Of a DNA stretch of 64,000 nucleotides, positions 1 to 8,401 are shown one piece after another; position 1 is the stretch's first letter, and every line of letters starts with the position of its first letter. A program made the translations under genes and the position numbers. This DNA comes from CAYXZQ01 sp963717515 (GTDB lineage: Archaea > Nanobdellota > Nanobdellia > Woesearchaeales > DSVV01), in contig OY970338.1 in the NCBI GenBank assembly GCA_963717515.1, forward strand, positions 806,001 through 870,000. The letters are read 5' to 3'. Below the pieces are notes generated by a model, which saw only the letters and a list, made by a program, of their open reading frames with translations, was not told the origin of the DNA and ran no database searches.

Positions 1-52
1 TCAGCCTTGCGACCTCAGAGACATGCTCGATGAGCCTCTTGTCGATTTTCAT
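1..52 (-). CDS. gatC: Asp/Glu-tRNA amidotransferase subunit C, N-terminal fragment
   Basis: Only the first 17 codons lie in the window (MKIDKRLIEHVSEVARL). This opening matches the first helix of GatC, the small subunit that stabilises GatA in the GatCAB complex, which amidates misacylated Asp-tRNA(Asn) or Glu-tRNA(Gln). A TATA-like stretch at 72-84 lies about 25 nt upstream of the ATG, as expected for a leaderless archaeal mRNA. The call rests on a short match, so it is moderate. The presence of GatCAB would fit the bacterial-type AspRS encoded nearby, because such enzymes are often non-discriminating. Confidence 0.6.
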   Translation of the reverse strand, partial: MKIDKRLIEHVSEVARL

Positions 53-71
53 AAGGGACAAAGAACCGGGG

Positions 72-84
72 GTTTTATTTAAAG
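72..84 (-). promoter_or_regulatory. TATA-like box of gatC
   Basis: On the minus strand the stretch reads AACTTTAAATAAAAC, about 20-32 nt before the gatC ATG at 52. This is the spacing of a leaderless archaeal promoter. Confidence 0.45.
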
Positions 85-182
85 TTTATTCATCATGATA
101 AGATTCTACCTGAAAACCTGCAAAGGTTGTAATATTACATATATATTATAAAAGATATTATGCTTTATAAAAATATTTATAA

Positions 183-692
183 ATGGCGAACTTTCCCAAC
201 CCTCATATGATATATGATAAAGTAGGACAAAGTAATCAAGTTATCTCCCAGTACGGCATCCTGCTACCTCAGGGTTTTGACAAAGCGACCACAACGATCT
301 GGATAGAATATTTTTTCAGGAACAATGGAAAGTATTTCCTGGACAAGGCAGTTGAGGATTCCGGACCAGGACCTGTCATCGACCACTATGTAGATATACT
401 GGATAGCAAGGTGGGTGTCCAGTTCGAGCTGGAGTCGCATGAACAGGAAGCCAGGCTTGACAACCTCATGCTCACAATACCGTATGATAGATATCCGTAC
501 AGGATTTTCCATAAGATATTCCCGCCTGATGATGAAAATGCAAAAAGGGGTTTCCTGCACAGGAGAAGCCAAATCCAGCACGAATATTTCAAGATGAGCC
601 AGAGAAGAGACTATGTGCCTAGAGAAGTTTCAGGACTTCACGGAGGTCCTTCTTCTTCACCACAATATCAGCAGCCCTGTCAAGCTCCTTAG
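183..692 (+). CDS. hypothetical protein, 169 aa
   Basis: I do not recognise this protein. It is soluble-looking and mixed acidic/aromatic, opening MANFPNPHMIYDKVG and ending in a Ser/Pro/Gln-rich tail. AT-rich promoter-like sequence (a TTTATAAAAATATTTATAA run at 164-182) lies directly upstream of the ATG. The last 74 bases overlap the 3' end of the convergent HAD phosphatase gene. Base composition is lower in GC than the neighbours in the first half. It is probably real because no better frame exists between gatC and the phosphatase gene, but the C-terminal tail may be accidental read-through into the converging gene. Confidence 0.55.
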   Translation: MANFPNPHMIYDKVGQSNQVISQYGILLPQGFDKATTTIWIEYFFRNNGKYFLDKAVEDSGPGPVIDHYVDILDSKVGVQFELESHEQEARLDNLMLTIPYDRYPYRIFHKIFPPDDENAKRGFLHRRSQIQHEYFKMSQRRDYVPREVSGLHGGPSSSPQYQQPCQAP

Positions 693-1263
693 ACTTGGAA
701 TTGAATGAGATGCCCAGGCCTGCGAGTTTCACTGCCTCGATGTCATTGAGATTGTCGCCGACAAATACACAATCAGACAGAGCTATCTTCTCTTTCTCTG
801 CAATTATCCTGAGCCCTGTCGCCTTGTGCGAAAAATCGTATGGCGTTACCTTGTACCCGGATATCCTTCCCTTGTGGTCAAAATACAGCTCGTTGATGAA
901 TACATGGTCGAACGGCCTGTCAGGGAAGAAATGCTCGAGAACAAAACCCAGGGAGCCTGAGATCACTGCCAGTTTCACCCCTCTTCTCTTCAGCTCTGCG
1001 ATTGTCTCCCTCGCCCCACCCATGAGCCTCAGCCTGCCTATCGCCTCGATGAAATCCTTCTTTCTCGCACCTGCACTGTTCCACCAGGCGATGTCCTCTG
1101 CAAACCATTGCTCATAGGAGATCTTCCCTCCAAGAAACTTATCCCTCCATTTCCTTACAAGGGAGAAATCGACATTGAAGTGCTCATGGAGAGTGTACCA
1201 GATGAACTCAGTGTCATCGACAATCGTCCCGTCAAGGTCAAAGCATGCCAGCCTGTACCTCAT
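619..1263 (-). CDS. HAD-superfamily phosphatase, phosphoserine-phosphatase-like
   Basis: This 214-residue protein has the four HAD motifs in order: motif I FDLDGT at residues 8-13 with the nucleophile and acid/base Asp, motif II VISGS near residue 100, a motif III Lys in SHKATG near 148, and motif IV VGDNLND near 168. The arrangement, with an alpha-helical cap after motif I, is that of the SerB/PSP-like C1 subclass, which hydrolyses small phosphomonoesters. The substrate cannot be read from sequence. Its ATG overlaps the stop of the upstream transporter gene by 4 nt (ATGA), so the two are translationally coupled. The 3' end overlaps the convergent hypothetical gene. Confidence 0.85.
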   Translation of the reverse strand: MRYRLACFDLDGTIVDDTEFIWYTLHEHFNVDFSLVRKWRDKFLGGKISYEQWFAEDIAWWNSAGARKKDFIEAIGRLRLMGGARETIAELKRRGVKLAVISGSLGFVLEHFFPDRPFDHVFINELYFDHKGRISGYKVTPYDFSHKATGLRIIAEKEKIALSDCVFVGDNLNDIEAVKLAGLGISFNSKSKELDRAADIVVKKKDLREVLKLL

Positions 1264-2129
1264 GCTCCTCCACCTAGCAATGAAAGCGCGATGATTCCTG
1301 CAATCACGATGAATATCCCATACAGCCTGGCCCGATCGATCCTCTCCTTGAGAAATACTCTCGCAAGCACCAAGGTGACGAATGGGGCAGCTGAGATTAT
1401 GGCCATGGTCACAGTGACCTTCTCCATGGTGAAGCTGAGCACCATCAGGATTATCCCAAGGGCTCCAGCAATCGCTGAACCGAGTATGAGAAGGATCGTG
1501 TTTTTTTTCAAGACAGTCTTGCTGAACTCATCATAAGAAGGCCTCTTTGGCAGGAATGCGAGAAATATGAAAAGCACGACGAAAAAATCAGGGTAGAAGG
1601 CTGCTGCATAAGGGCCTGTCTTCTCAAGTATCATCTTCGAGAGAATCCATATTATGCCCCAGCATACTGAAGTTATCAATGCATGCCTGATGCCCCTGTC
1701 TGCATTTCTTATCCTCATCTCTTTCAACGAGGATATATCAAGGGACAATATGATGACCCCTGCAAGGATCACGGCAATCGCAATATACTGGTAAATGCCA
1801 AGGACCTCGCCAAGGAGGATTGCTGCAATAACAGCAGTGATGATGACATTCGTATGTGCCACAGTGACATTGATGGAGACCAGCCCTTCCTCGATTGCCC
1901 TGACAAACGAGTAGAGCCCGATGGCGCCGATTATGCCGAATACAAGGATCATCGCCCAGACCTTCAGGTCATGTGGGATGAACAGGCCGCCGAAGGAGAA
2001 GAATATGAAGAGGAACACGATATGGGGTATGAACTTGTAGACAGTCGCTTTCAGGGTGCCGAACCTGGCTGTCAGGGGCTTTAGTGTCAGGTCGCTGATC
2101 CCCCAGAAAATCATGGAAGACACAGGCAA
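1260..2129 (-). CDS. EamA/DMT-family transporter (possible N-terminal frameshift)
   Basis: This is an integral membrane protein of about 289 residues with two repeated EamA domains and nine to ten predicted membrane segments, of the drug/metabolite transporter superfamily. The substrate is unknown. The best in-frame start is a TTG at 2129 with no clear ribosome site; an ATG lies at 2114. The alternative frame just upstream, from a GTG at 2160, encodes LIPVGILLACVF, which looks like the missing first half of membrane helix 1. It would join the main frame if one T were removed from the TTTT run at about 2107-2110. Either the gene carries a one-base slip (mutation or sequencing error) or it starts late. 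It follows aspS closely and precedes the HAD gene. Confidence 0.8.
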   Translation of the reverse strand: MPVSSMIFWGISDLTLKPLTARFGTLKATVYKFIPHIVFLFIFFSFGGLFIPHDLKVWAMILVFGIIGAIGLYSFVRAIEEGLVSINVTVAHTNVIITAVIAAILLGEVLGIYQYIAIAVILAGVIILSLDISSLKEMRIRNADRGIRHALITSVCWGIIWILSKMILEKTGPYAAAFYPDFFVVLFIFLAFLPKRPSYDEFSKTVLKKNTILLILGSAIAGALGIILMVLSFTMEKVTVTMAIISAAPFVTLVLARVFLKERIDRARLYGIFIVIAGIIALSLLGGGA

Positions 2130-2167
2130 GAAGGATTCCTACAGGTATCAATTGGCTCACTCTTTGC

Positions 2168-3940
2168 TCACTCTTGTTTCTTTCGGACAATGTCAAGCTT
2201 GAGATGAAGCTCCTTGAGCTGATCATTCCCGACAGGACCAGGCGACGAGTCCATGGGGCACTGCGCTGCCTTGTTCTTGGGGAATGCTATCACTTCCCGG
2301 ATGTCATTTGTCCCTGTCATCAGCGCAACCAGCCTGTCGACTCCGAGCCCCATCCCGCCATGCACCGGCGCACCGTACTTATATGCCTCGATAAGGAAGC
2401 CGAACTTCTTCTCTGCATCCTTCTCGTCAAGACCGATGACCTTCATGACCTTTTTCTGGACTGCAGGGTCGTGTATCCTTATCGAGCCTGAGCCCATCTC
2501 AATGCCGTTTAGCACTAGGTCGAAGAGGTCGCCCTTCACTTTTCCAGGATCCTTATCAAGAAATTCCAGATGCTCTTTCTTCGGCATCGAGAACATGTGA
2601 TGCTCAGGAGTCCATGAGCCTGTGTCATCATCCCATGCGAACAGCGGGAAATCAGTCACCCAGCAGAACCTGAACACCTTGTCGTCCACGAGGTCCAGCT
2701 TTTTTGCGAGCTCCTGGCGAAGGAGGTTGAGGACATTGTTGGCGACAGCCGGCTTGTCTGCGATGAACATGAGGATGCTTCCCGGCTTTGCCCCTGTCTC
2801 CTCGAGCAGCTTTTTCTGGATATCATCACTGAAGAACTTGACGATATTGGATTCCAGGCCGTCTTTTGTAACACGCATCCAGGCCATGCCCTTGGCCCCT
2901 GACTTTATGGAGAAATCGATGAGCGAATCTATCTCTTTCCTTCCCAGGTCTTTTTCAGGGTTTATGCACTTGACGGTGCCTCCCTTCTCGACGACATCCT
3001 TGAAGACCTGGAAACCGCAGTCCTTGACGATATCTGTGACATCAGTGAGCTCAAGACCATAGCGGATGTCAGGCTTGTCTGTGCCGTACCTTGCCATTGC
3101 CTCATCATAAGCAATCCTCGGGAACCTGTCAAGCTTTGCGCCCAGGACTGTCTTGAATATGTGGCTGAAGAGACTCTCGACAAACCCCATGATGTCATCT
3201 GAATCCACAAAGCTCATCTCGAAGTCGAACTGGGTGTGCTCAGGCTGGCGGTCAGCTCGCAGGTCCTCGTCCCTGAGACATTTCGCAACCTGGTAATACC
3301 TGTCCACGCCTGATATCATGAGTATCTGCTTGTATAATTGGGGCGACTGCGGAAGTGCGTAGAAGCTGCCCGGGTTCACCCTTGAAGGCACGATGTAATC
3401 CCTTGCTCCTTCAGGTGTTGAGCGCACCAGAATCGGTGTGTCAATCTCGATGAAGCCGTTGTCATTGAAATGCTGCCTGGCTGCTGTGATTGTCTTGTGG
3501 CGCATGAGCAGGTTGCTCTGCATCACAGGCCTTCTCAGGTCAAGATACCTGTACCTGAGCCTCATCTCGTCGTTCGCCACTATCCTGTCCTCGACCTCGA
3601 GCGGCGGGGTATTGGCTTTTCCTATCATCTCGATCCCTGCTGTGATTACTTCAATCTGGCCAGTGTCGAGCTTTGGATTCTCAAGACCTTCTCCTCTTGC
3701 CCTGACCCTGCCTTTGGCTGCGATGACATCCTCTCTCCTGAGTGTCTCGGCGACAGAATGAGACTCTTTGTCATGTTTCGGGTCGAACACCACCTGGGTC
3801 AGGCCGAACCTGTCCCTGAGGTCTATGAAGATCAGCCCGCCATGGTCCCGCCTATTCTGCACCCAGCCGTTGAGGATGACATCCTTGCCGATATCCTTCT
3901 TCCTCAGCTCCCCGCAGTTATGTGTCCTTTTCAGCTCCAT
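2168..3940 (-). CDS. aspS: aspartyl-tRNA synthetase, bacterial type
   Basis: This class II synthetase charges tRNA(Asp). At 590 residues it has the bacterial architecture: an N-terminal OB fold (NGWVQNRRDHGGLIFIDLRD, about residues 25-44), the catalytic core with motif 2 around FRDEDLRADRQPEHTQFD, a GAD insertion domain in the middle, and motif 3 GMGLGVDRLVALMTG near the C terminus. Archaeal AspRS enzymes are normally about 430 residues and lack the GAD insertion, so this gene looks transferred from bacteria. With GatC nearby it may be a non-discriminating enzyme that also makes Asp-tRNA(Asn); this is inference. A TATA-like box at 3961-3972 lies about 25 nt upstream of the ATG. Confidence 0.95.
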   Translation of the reverse strand: MELKRTHNCGELRKKDIGKDVILNGWVQNRRDHGGLIFIDLRDRFGLTQVVFDPKHDKESHSVAETLRREDVIAAKGRVRARGEGLENPKLDTGQIEVITAGIEMIGKANTPPLEVEDRIVANDEMRLRYRYLDLRRPVMQSNLLMRHKTITAARQHFNDNGFIEIDTPILVRSTPEGARDYIVPSRVNPGSFYALPQSPQLYKQILMISGVDRYYQVAKCLRDEDLRADRQPEHTQFDFEMSFVDSDDIMGFVESLFSHIFKTVLGAKLDRFPRIAYDEAMARYGTDKPDIRYGLELTDVTDIVKDCGFQVFKDVVEKGGTVKCINPEKDLGRKEIDSLIDFSIKSGAKGMAWMRVTKDGLESNIVKFFSDDIQKKLLEETGAKPGSILMFIADKPAVANNVLNLLRQELAKKLDLVDDKVFRFCWVTDFPLFAWDDDTGSWTPEHHMFSMPKKEHLEFLDKDPGKVKGDLFDLVLNGIEMGSGSIRIHDPAVQKKVMKVIGLDEKDAEKKFGFLIEAYKYGAPVHGGMGLGVDRLVALMTGTNDIREVIAFPKNKAAQCPMDSSPGPVGNDQLKELHLKLDIVRKKQE

Positions 3941-3960
3941 ACAACTGCTGTTTTAGGATT

Positions 3961-3972
3961 TTGTATATAAAG
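3961..3972 (-). promoter_or_regulatory. TATA-like box of aspS
   Basis: The minus-strand sequence CTTTATATACAA is centred about 26 nt before the aspS ATG at 3940, implying a leaderless transcript. Confidence 0.5.
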
Positions 3973-3984
3973 GTTATGATAATA

Positions 3985-4239
3985 TCACTTGTAAATCAAT
4001 TTAAGGATGAAAAGAGCAGTCGCTAGAAGGAACTCGACCGTCGAGAAGACTATCGCTGGCCAGATCAGGTTAAGGATGGCATAAATCACCCATACGAAGA
4101 GCCCTGCCATGTAGACGGATGTCCAGGCAAGCGAGATGTCATGTGTCGACCTTGTCTTCAGGCTCTTGCAGAGCTGGGGAGTGAGAGAAAGTGTAATGAG
4201 GAACGTGCCGATGTAGCCGACCAGGTCATAGGCTGTCAT
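3985..4239 (-). CDS. SemiSWEET / PQ-loop sugar transporter
   Basis: This 84-residue protein has three membrane helices and the PQ-loop motif (SLTPQL, residues 18-23) in helix 1. That is the size and pattern of SemiSWEETs, which dimerise to form a passive, bidirectional sugar transporter in the cell membrane. A conserved Asn in the third helix region (AILNLIWP) is also present. It stands alone between aspS and tgt, with a short AT-rich promoter region upstream (4245-4270). Confidence 0.85.
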   Translation of the reverse strand: MTAYDLVGYIGTFLITLSLTPQLCKSLKTRSTHDISLAWTSVYMAGLFVWVIYAILNLIWPAIVFSTVEFLLATALFILKLIYK

Positions 4240-4308
4240 ATCATATGCCTAATAATCCTATTATATAAATCTGTTGGATTAAGCACTCAAAAGATTAATA
4301 AGTATTGT

Positions 4309-5436
4309 ATGAATTCCAAGAAAATGTTCGTGATAACAGCTCAAGACACAAAGACAGAAGCAAGGACAGGGGAGCTAAGCACAGCCCATGGCAAGCTCAG
4401 GACACCATTCTTCATGCCGGTCGCGACAAAAGGGGCAGTGAGGTTCATGGATTTTTCCGGGCTGAAAAAGTCAGGGACCGACTGCATAATATCGAACTCG
4501 CTACTCCTCTACCAGAAACCGGGACTGGAACTGATTAAAAAAGCAGGCGGGCTGCACAGGTTCTACAGCTGGGACAGGGGCATATTCACAGACAGCGGTG
4601 GGTTCCAGACACTTGACAATTTCTTCCTGGAGAGATCGACTGCTGACGGAGCGCCGTTCAGGTCGCCATACAGCGGCAAACCAGAACTTATAACCCCTGA
4701 GAAGGCCATGGAGATCCAGCTAGCTCTCGGGTCCGATGTCGCCATGTGCCTTGATGATGTGCCGAAATTCGACGACCCCCTGCAGACTGTGAGGTCAAAG
4801 ACCCTCAGGACCCATTCCTGGTCAAGGAGATGCAAGGACTATCACGACGAACACAAAAAAAAGCAGCTGCTCTTCGGGATTGCCCAGGGAGGGATGCACA
4901 AGGACCTCAGGAAGAAGAGCATCGACTTCATAAAAAGACTGGATTTTGACGGCATCGCAATGGGAGGGCTTGCAATCGGCGAGCCCATAAGCACGATGCA
5001 TGATATGATAAAAGCGTCTGTCCCGCACCTGCCTAAAGACAGGCCCAGGTATCTGATGGGAGTCGGCAGCCCGAAAGACCTGCTGGAATGCATCAGTCTC
5101 GGAGTCGACTGCTTCGACTCCACATTCCCCACGCAGAATGCAAGGCACGGGACACTGTTCACATGGGACGGGAACCTGAAGATAGGGAGAAAAGAGCATG
5201 CAGAAGACCTGGGACCTATCGATGAGAGATGCGGATGCCCTGCATGCATGAACCACTCAAGGGCATATGTCAGGCATCTCCTGGGACTGAACGAGCCTGC
5301 AGGTAAGATCCTCGCGACTCAGCACAATATCTATTTCATCCAGGAGCTTATCAAGAAGGCAAGGGAAGCGATTGAAGAAGGCAGGTTCGGGAAGTTCCGA
5401 AGCGAATACATAAAGAAATTTTCAGGAAATGCATAG
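4309..5436 (+). CDS. tgt: tRNA-guanine transglycosylase, bacterial (queuine-type) architecture
   Basis: The enzyme exchanges a guanine in tRNA for a 7-deazaguanine base. From the chosen ATG the protein has 375 residues, the length of bacterial Tgt; archaeal ArcTGT is longer and ends in a PUA domain, which is absent here. Visible landmarks are TPFFMPVATKGAV near the N terminus, the general acid in DSGGFQ, GGLAIGEP, the nucleophile region DCFDSTFPTQNARHG, and the zinc site C-G-C-P-A-C with a later His. The frame is open upstream to 4141 but that part overlaps the SemiSWEET gene antisense; the ATG at 4309 follows AT-rich promoter DNA. The bacterial type suggests modification of position 34 rather than archaeosine at position 15. 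Confidence 0.92.
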   Translation: MNSKKMFVITAQDTKTEARTGELSTAHGKLRTPFFMPVATKGAVRFMDFSGLKKSGTDCIISNSLLLYQKPGLELIKKAGGLHRFYSWDRGIFTDSGGFQTLDNFFLERSTADGAPFRSPYSGKPELITPEKAMEIQLALGSDVAMCLDDVPKFDDPLQTVRSKTLRTHSWSRRCKDYHDEHKKKQLLFGIAQGGMHKDLRKKSIDFIKRLDFDGIAMGGLAIGEPISTMHDMIKASVPHLPKDRPRYLMGVGSPKDLLECISLGVDCFDSTFPTQNARHGTLFTWDGNLKIGRKEHAEDLGPIDERCGCPACMNHSRAYVRHLLGLNEPAGKILATQHNIYFIQELIKKAREAIEEGRFGKFRSEYIKKFSGNA

Positions 5437-5444
5437 TTGATTTT

Positions 5445-5651
5445 TCATGCGATCGTGATATTCTCAACCTGGAAATCCTTCAGGAGACCTGGATTCTTTT
5501 CTTTGACAAAAAGTATTTCCACTCCAATCACCTGCCCGGTCGCATTAAAATCAATAACTGTGCTTTCATCTATCTCCCTGGTGGTCTTTACTTTTTCATC
5601 CCTGAGCATTATATACATTGCATCAGCATCCGGATCATATCTTATCTTCAT
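5445..5651 (-). CDS. DUF2283 protein, probable antitoxin-like partner
   Basis: This 68-residue protein begins MKIRYDPDADAMYIML, the characteristic opening of DUF2283, a small beta-rich family. It overlaps the upstream DUF4258 gene by 4 nt (ATGA), so the two are made together. Small DUF4258/DUF2283 pairs recur in archaea and bacteria and resemble toxin-antitoxin modules; that role is inferred from family pairing and not seen directly. The gene ends a few bases from the convergent tgt stop. Confidence 0.8.
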   Translation of the reverse strand: MKIRYDPDADAMYIMLRDEKVKTTREIDESTVIDFNATGQVIGVEILFVKEKNPGLLKDFQVENITIA

Positions 5652-5860
5652 TTTGTGTAGAATGTTGTTACTATCTTTATAAATTTTTCTTTGACAAATA
5701 CAACTTTGAGTTTTGTACCATTAAGTCTCCTTATCACATAATATTTATTGCCAATATGGCTTATCGAATCAGGTGATTTTACTGTCTCTTCAACCCAGAC
5801 AGGAAGAATCTTCCTCTTTATCATCCGTCGTGTGGCATGATTGGTAAAAATAATCTCCAT
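5648..5860 (-). CDS. DUF4258 protein, RelE-fold-like small toxin candidate
   Basis: This 70-residue protein (EIIFTNHATRRMIKRKI at the start, YYVIRRLNGTKLKVVFV in the middle) fits DUF4258, a family related to RelE/ParE-type small basic proteins. It is the first gene of a two-gene operon with the DUF2283 partner. A TATA-like AATATTTAAAAG (minus strand, near 5875-5890) lies about 25 nt upstream. The toxic activity is inference. Confidence 0.78.
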   Translation of the reverse strand: MEIIFTNHATRRMIKRKILPVWVEETVKSPDSISHIGNKYYVIRRLNGTKLKVVFVKEKFIKIVTTFYTK

Positions 5861-5960
5861 CAGAAAAAAGATCTGCTGAATATTTAAAAGTATTCCTGGG
5901 ATTTTTCCGGAAAATCTTCATCAGAACAAGCTTGTTCATTGAACAACAAAGCAAAAACAA

Positions 5961-5970
5961 TTTAAATACC
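5961..5970 (+). promoter_or_regulatory. TATA-like box of the CaCA exchanger
   Basis: TTTAAATACC lies 17-26 nt before the ATG at 5987, supporting that ATG (a leaderless start) over the earlier TTG at 5972. Confidence 0.5.
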
Positions 5971-5986
5971 CTTGACAGATGTTTCC

Positions 5987-7039
5987 ATGATGGTGCTTTT
6001 CGAAATATTGATTTTCATAATCGCCCTTGCAGCTCTTGTCCTCGGATCTGATTACTTTGTGAAGGCAGCTGCATCCATAGCACAAAAGACAGGGATCTCT
6101 GAATTCATCGTCGGACTCACCCTGGTCGCAGTCGGCACGTCGCTTCCTGAGCTTGCCTCTTCCATGGCAGCTGCATTCAAGTCTGAGAGCGGTTTGATCA
6201 TCGGGAATATCGTCGGCTCAAACATCGCAAACATCGCCTTGATAATAGGTGTCTCTGCTACCGTGGCAGCGATCAAGACCGATGAGTCCATGCTGATCAG
6301 GGACGGATACATCATGCTGTCTGTGACCCTGCTCTTCTATGCTTTCATCGTCTTCGGGAATATCTCAAGGATCGCTGCATTCCTGTTCATCGTGCTGTAT
6401 GTCGCCTACATCGTCTTCCTTTTCGAGACAAGGAAAAAAGGGAGGGATGAGTATCATTTCAAGGCATTCATTCCCTACCTGTTCAGGTTCAGGTATATTA
6501 TCGCAATCCACAGGAGGATCGTGGCAGGGCTTTCAAGTGCTAAAGGCAAGAAGGGCTCGGATCTGGCATCTCTTCTCAAGCAAGAGATACACAAAGACCT
6601 CTTCATCATGCTCTTGTGCGGCATCGCGATAGTCTTCGGTGCAAAATATGTGATATCAGAGGCAATCTATTTCTCCGGGTATTTCCATCTGGCCACCAAT
6701 GTTATAGGCCTGAGCCTGATTGCATTCGGAACATCAGTGCCTGAGCTCAGCGTATCGCTGACAGCAGCAAGGAAGGGATACGGCTCGATAGCTGTAGGGA
6801 ACATACTTGGCTCGAACATCGCGAATATCCTGCTTGTCGGCGGGGTATCAGGGCTCATAACACCGCTTGGCGTTCCGTGGAACATGGTAATATTCACAGG
6901 CCCTGTGTTGATACTTACGAGCATCTTCCTCCTGATATTCATAAAGAGCGACTGGAAGATCCACAGGGCTGAGGGCCTATCATTCATCTTGATATACGTA
7001 CTCTTCCTGGTCATCCTTTTTACAAGAATGAATGCATAG
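5987..7039 (+). CDS. calcium/sodium antiporter, CaCA family
   Basis: This membrane antiporter of about 350 residues has the two inverted alpha-repeats of the YrbG/NCX superfamily: GTSLPELASS followed by GNIVGSNIANI in the first half, and GTSVPELSVS followed by GNILGSNIANI in the second. The acidic residues in the PEL motifs and the Asn residues in GSNIANI line the ion path. About ten hydrophobic helices flank a basic cytoplasmic loop at residues 150-205. The start is set at ATG 5987 because the TATA-like box at 5961-5970 would place the transcript start almost on it. It presumably expels Ca2+ using Na+ or H+. Confidence 0.92.
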   Translation: MMVLFEILIFIIALAALVLGSDYFVKAAASIAQKTGISEFIVGLTLVAVGTSLPELASSMAAAFKSESGLIIGNIVGSNIANIALIIGVSATVAAIKTDESMLIRDGYIMLSVTLLFYAFIVFGNISRIAAFLFIVLYVAYIVFLFETRKKGRDEYHFKAFIPYLFRFRYIIAIHRRIVAGLSSAKGKKGSDLASLLKQEIHKDLFIMLLCGIAIVFGAKYVISEAIYFSGYFHLATNVIGLSLIAFGTSVPELSVSLTAARKGYGSIAVGNILGSNIANILLVGGVSGLITPLGVPWNMVIFTGPVLILTSIFLLIFIKSDWKIHRAEGLSFILIYVLFLVILFTRMNA

Positions 7040-7041
7040 GA

Positions 7042-7380
7042 TTACCTGAGCTCATTGCCGCGCTTTTTCCAGAGCTCCTGCACTCCTTTCTCAAAGCAGC
7101 TTATGTTGTCCTGGCAGACTGAAATACTCTTCTCAAACTCTGCCTTCTTCCCTTCATCAAGGTTTCCCTGGGAAACTATAGAAATTGCGTAATCCAGATG
7201 CCTGATGTAATTCTCGAGGAACATCTTCAGTGAGATGAGCGAGCTGTCGACAAGCTTCTCCTCCTGGACTTCCATGTCCCTGTGATGCTGGAGGATGTTC
7301 TTGGCATGCCCGATGCTGTCGCTGTCACCTTTCTTTACCGCTTCCCTGGCATCGTTCAGCGTATCATGGAACAGGCTCAT
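7042..7380 (-). CDS. helical hypothetical protein, 112 aa
   Basis: No family is recognised. The protein is almost entirely amphipathic helix with scattered charge (AREAVKKGDSD, QEEKLVDSSLISLKM), compatible with a small helical bundle. A GAGGGG ribosome site lies 6-7 nt before the ATG at 7380 and decides that start over the ATG at 7398. The gene ends 3 bases from the exchanger stop codon (convergent). Confidence 0.65.
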   Translation of the reverse strand: MSLFHDTLNDAREAVKKGDSDSIGHAKNILQHHRDMEVQEEKLVDSSLISLKMFLENYIRHLDYAISIVSQGNLDEGKKAEFEKSISVCQDNISCFEKGVQELWKKRGNELR

Positions 7381-7420
7381 ATTTTTCCCCTCATACAAAA
7401 ATGATTGACTGCATATTTAT

Positions 7421-8398
7421 TTAAATGTTTTGAAAATCCAACAGCTTTCCATTCTCCATGACTTTCTTTGCGTCCATAAATATGGTCGGCTTCCTGATAA
7501 CTCCGTCGACATGCACCGGCACATCGACTTTCCCGCCGAATCCCATGCTGTTGCCCAGTGCGATATGGCAAGTGCCGAACACTTTCTCATCCTCGAGGAT
7601 TGTCCCTGTGACCCTTGCCTTCTCGTTCGTGCCGATGCCGAATTCGGCGATATTGAAGGCATTCTTATCAGCTATTGCATCGAGGATCTCTTTCAGCTCA
7701 CCAGCCTCTTTTCCGCCGCTGATTGATGCTGCAAGCCCCTTCCTGACCTCTATCCTTATGGGATTGCCGAGCCTGCCCACTCCTGCCTGGGATGCATCAA
7801 CAATATAGACCCCCTCTGTTGTACCCTCGACAGGCGCGATGAACGCCTCTGCTTCAGGAAGGTTGCCGTAATCTCCAGGGTTTGTCATGATTCCTGCCTT
7901 CCTGCCATGGGCATTCCTGCCTTCCACAGAGAAAGACAGGTCAGTCCCTTTCTGCGTCGTAATCCTCACCCGCCCTGCCTTGTCAAGCTCATCCGCAAGC
8001 AGTCCTGTAAGCCTCTTCATCCTGTCATAGTCGACATCAATCGACCTTCCCATTATATCATTCGTGATGCCAGGCATCGATGCTATCCTTGCGCCTGCGT
8101 TGCATGCCTCCATGCGCGCCTTTGTATGGGTGAGGGATTTCCCAGTAAATATAAGTATCACGTCAAATGACTTCATCTCTTCTGCAACCCCTGCAGGCGG
8201 CTCTTCGCCATTGACCTTCATCTCAGGGATCCTCAGAAGCTCTGTGTCAGGCGATACCTGCATCGCCATGTCAAAGGCAAACCGGGACAGCTCCTTCCTG
8301 TCGCCTGTATCATCAGTGAGAACAAGGCAGCTTTCGCCCTTCTTCAGACCCATGCATCTCTCCAGTATCACTCCCATCGCTTTTCTCATCACTTGCAC
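7421..8398 (-). CDS. M29-like (AmpS/aminopeptidase T) metallopeptidase
   Basis: This 325-residue protein resembles the COG2309 aminopeptidase family. The C-terminal half contains the expected metal-site regions in order: NLPEAEAF (Glu), NIAEFGIGTNEKAR (Glu), GTCHIALG (His), and VPVHVDGVIRKPTIFMD (His and Asp). The N-terminal half is an alpha/beta domain (SFDVILIFTGKSLTHTKAR). The family removes N-terminal residues from peptides. The stop is 3 nt before the start region of the HD gene upstream, and both sit in the same minus-strand group with the translin gene. Confidence 0.8.
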   Translation of the reverse strand: MQVMRKAMGVILERCMGLKKGESCLVLTDDTGDRKELSRFAFDMAMQVSPDTELLRIPEMKVNGEEPPAGVAEEMKSFDVILIFTGKSLTHTKARMEACNAGARIASMPGITNDIMGRSIDVDYDRMKRLTGLLADELDKAGRVRITTQKGTDLSFSVEGRNAHGRKAGIMTNPGDYGNLPEAEAFIAPVEGTTEGVYIVDASQAGVGRLGNPIRIEVRKGLAASISGGKEAGELKEILDAIADKNAFNIAEFGIGTNEKARVTGTILEDEKVFGTCHIALGNSMGFGGKVDVPVHVDGVIRKPTIFMDAKKVMENGKLLDFQNI

Positions 8399-8401
8399 CT
8401 G

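Noticed and set aside
264..581. Minus-strand frame opposite the first hypothetical gene
   Set aside because: Its start and codon pattern are poor and the plus-strand frame has the better promoter context.
4141..4308. Longer tgt starting at 4141
   Set aside because: The extension is antisense to the SemiSWEET gene and precedes the promoter region; the Tgt family begins at the ATG at 4309.
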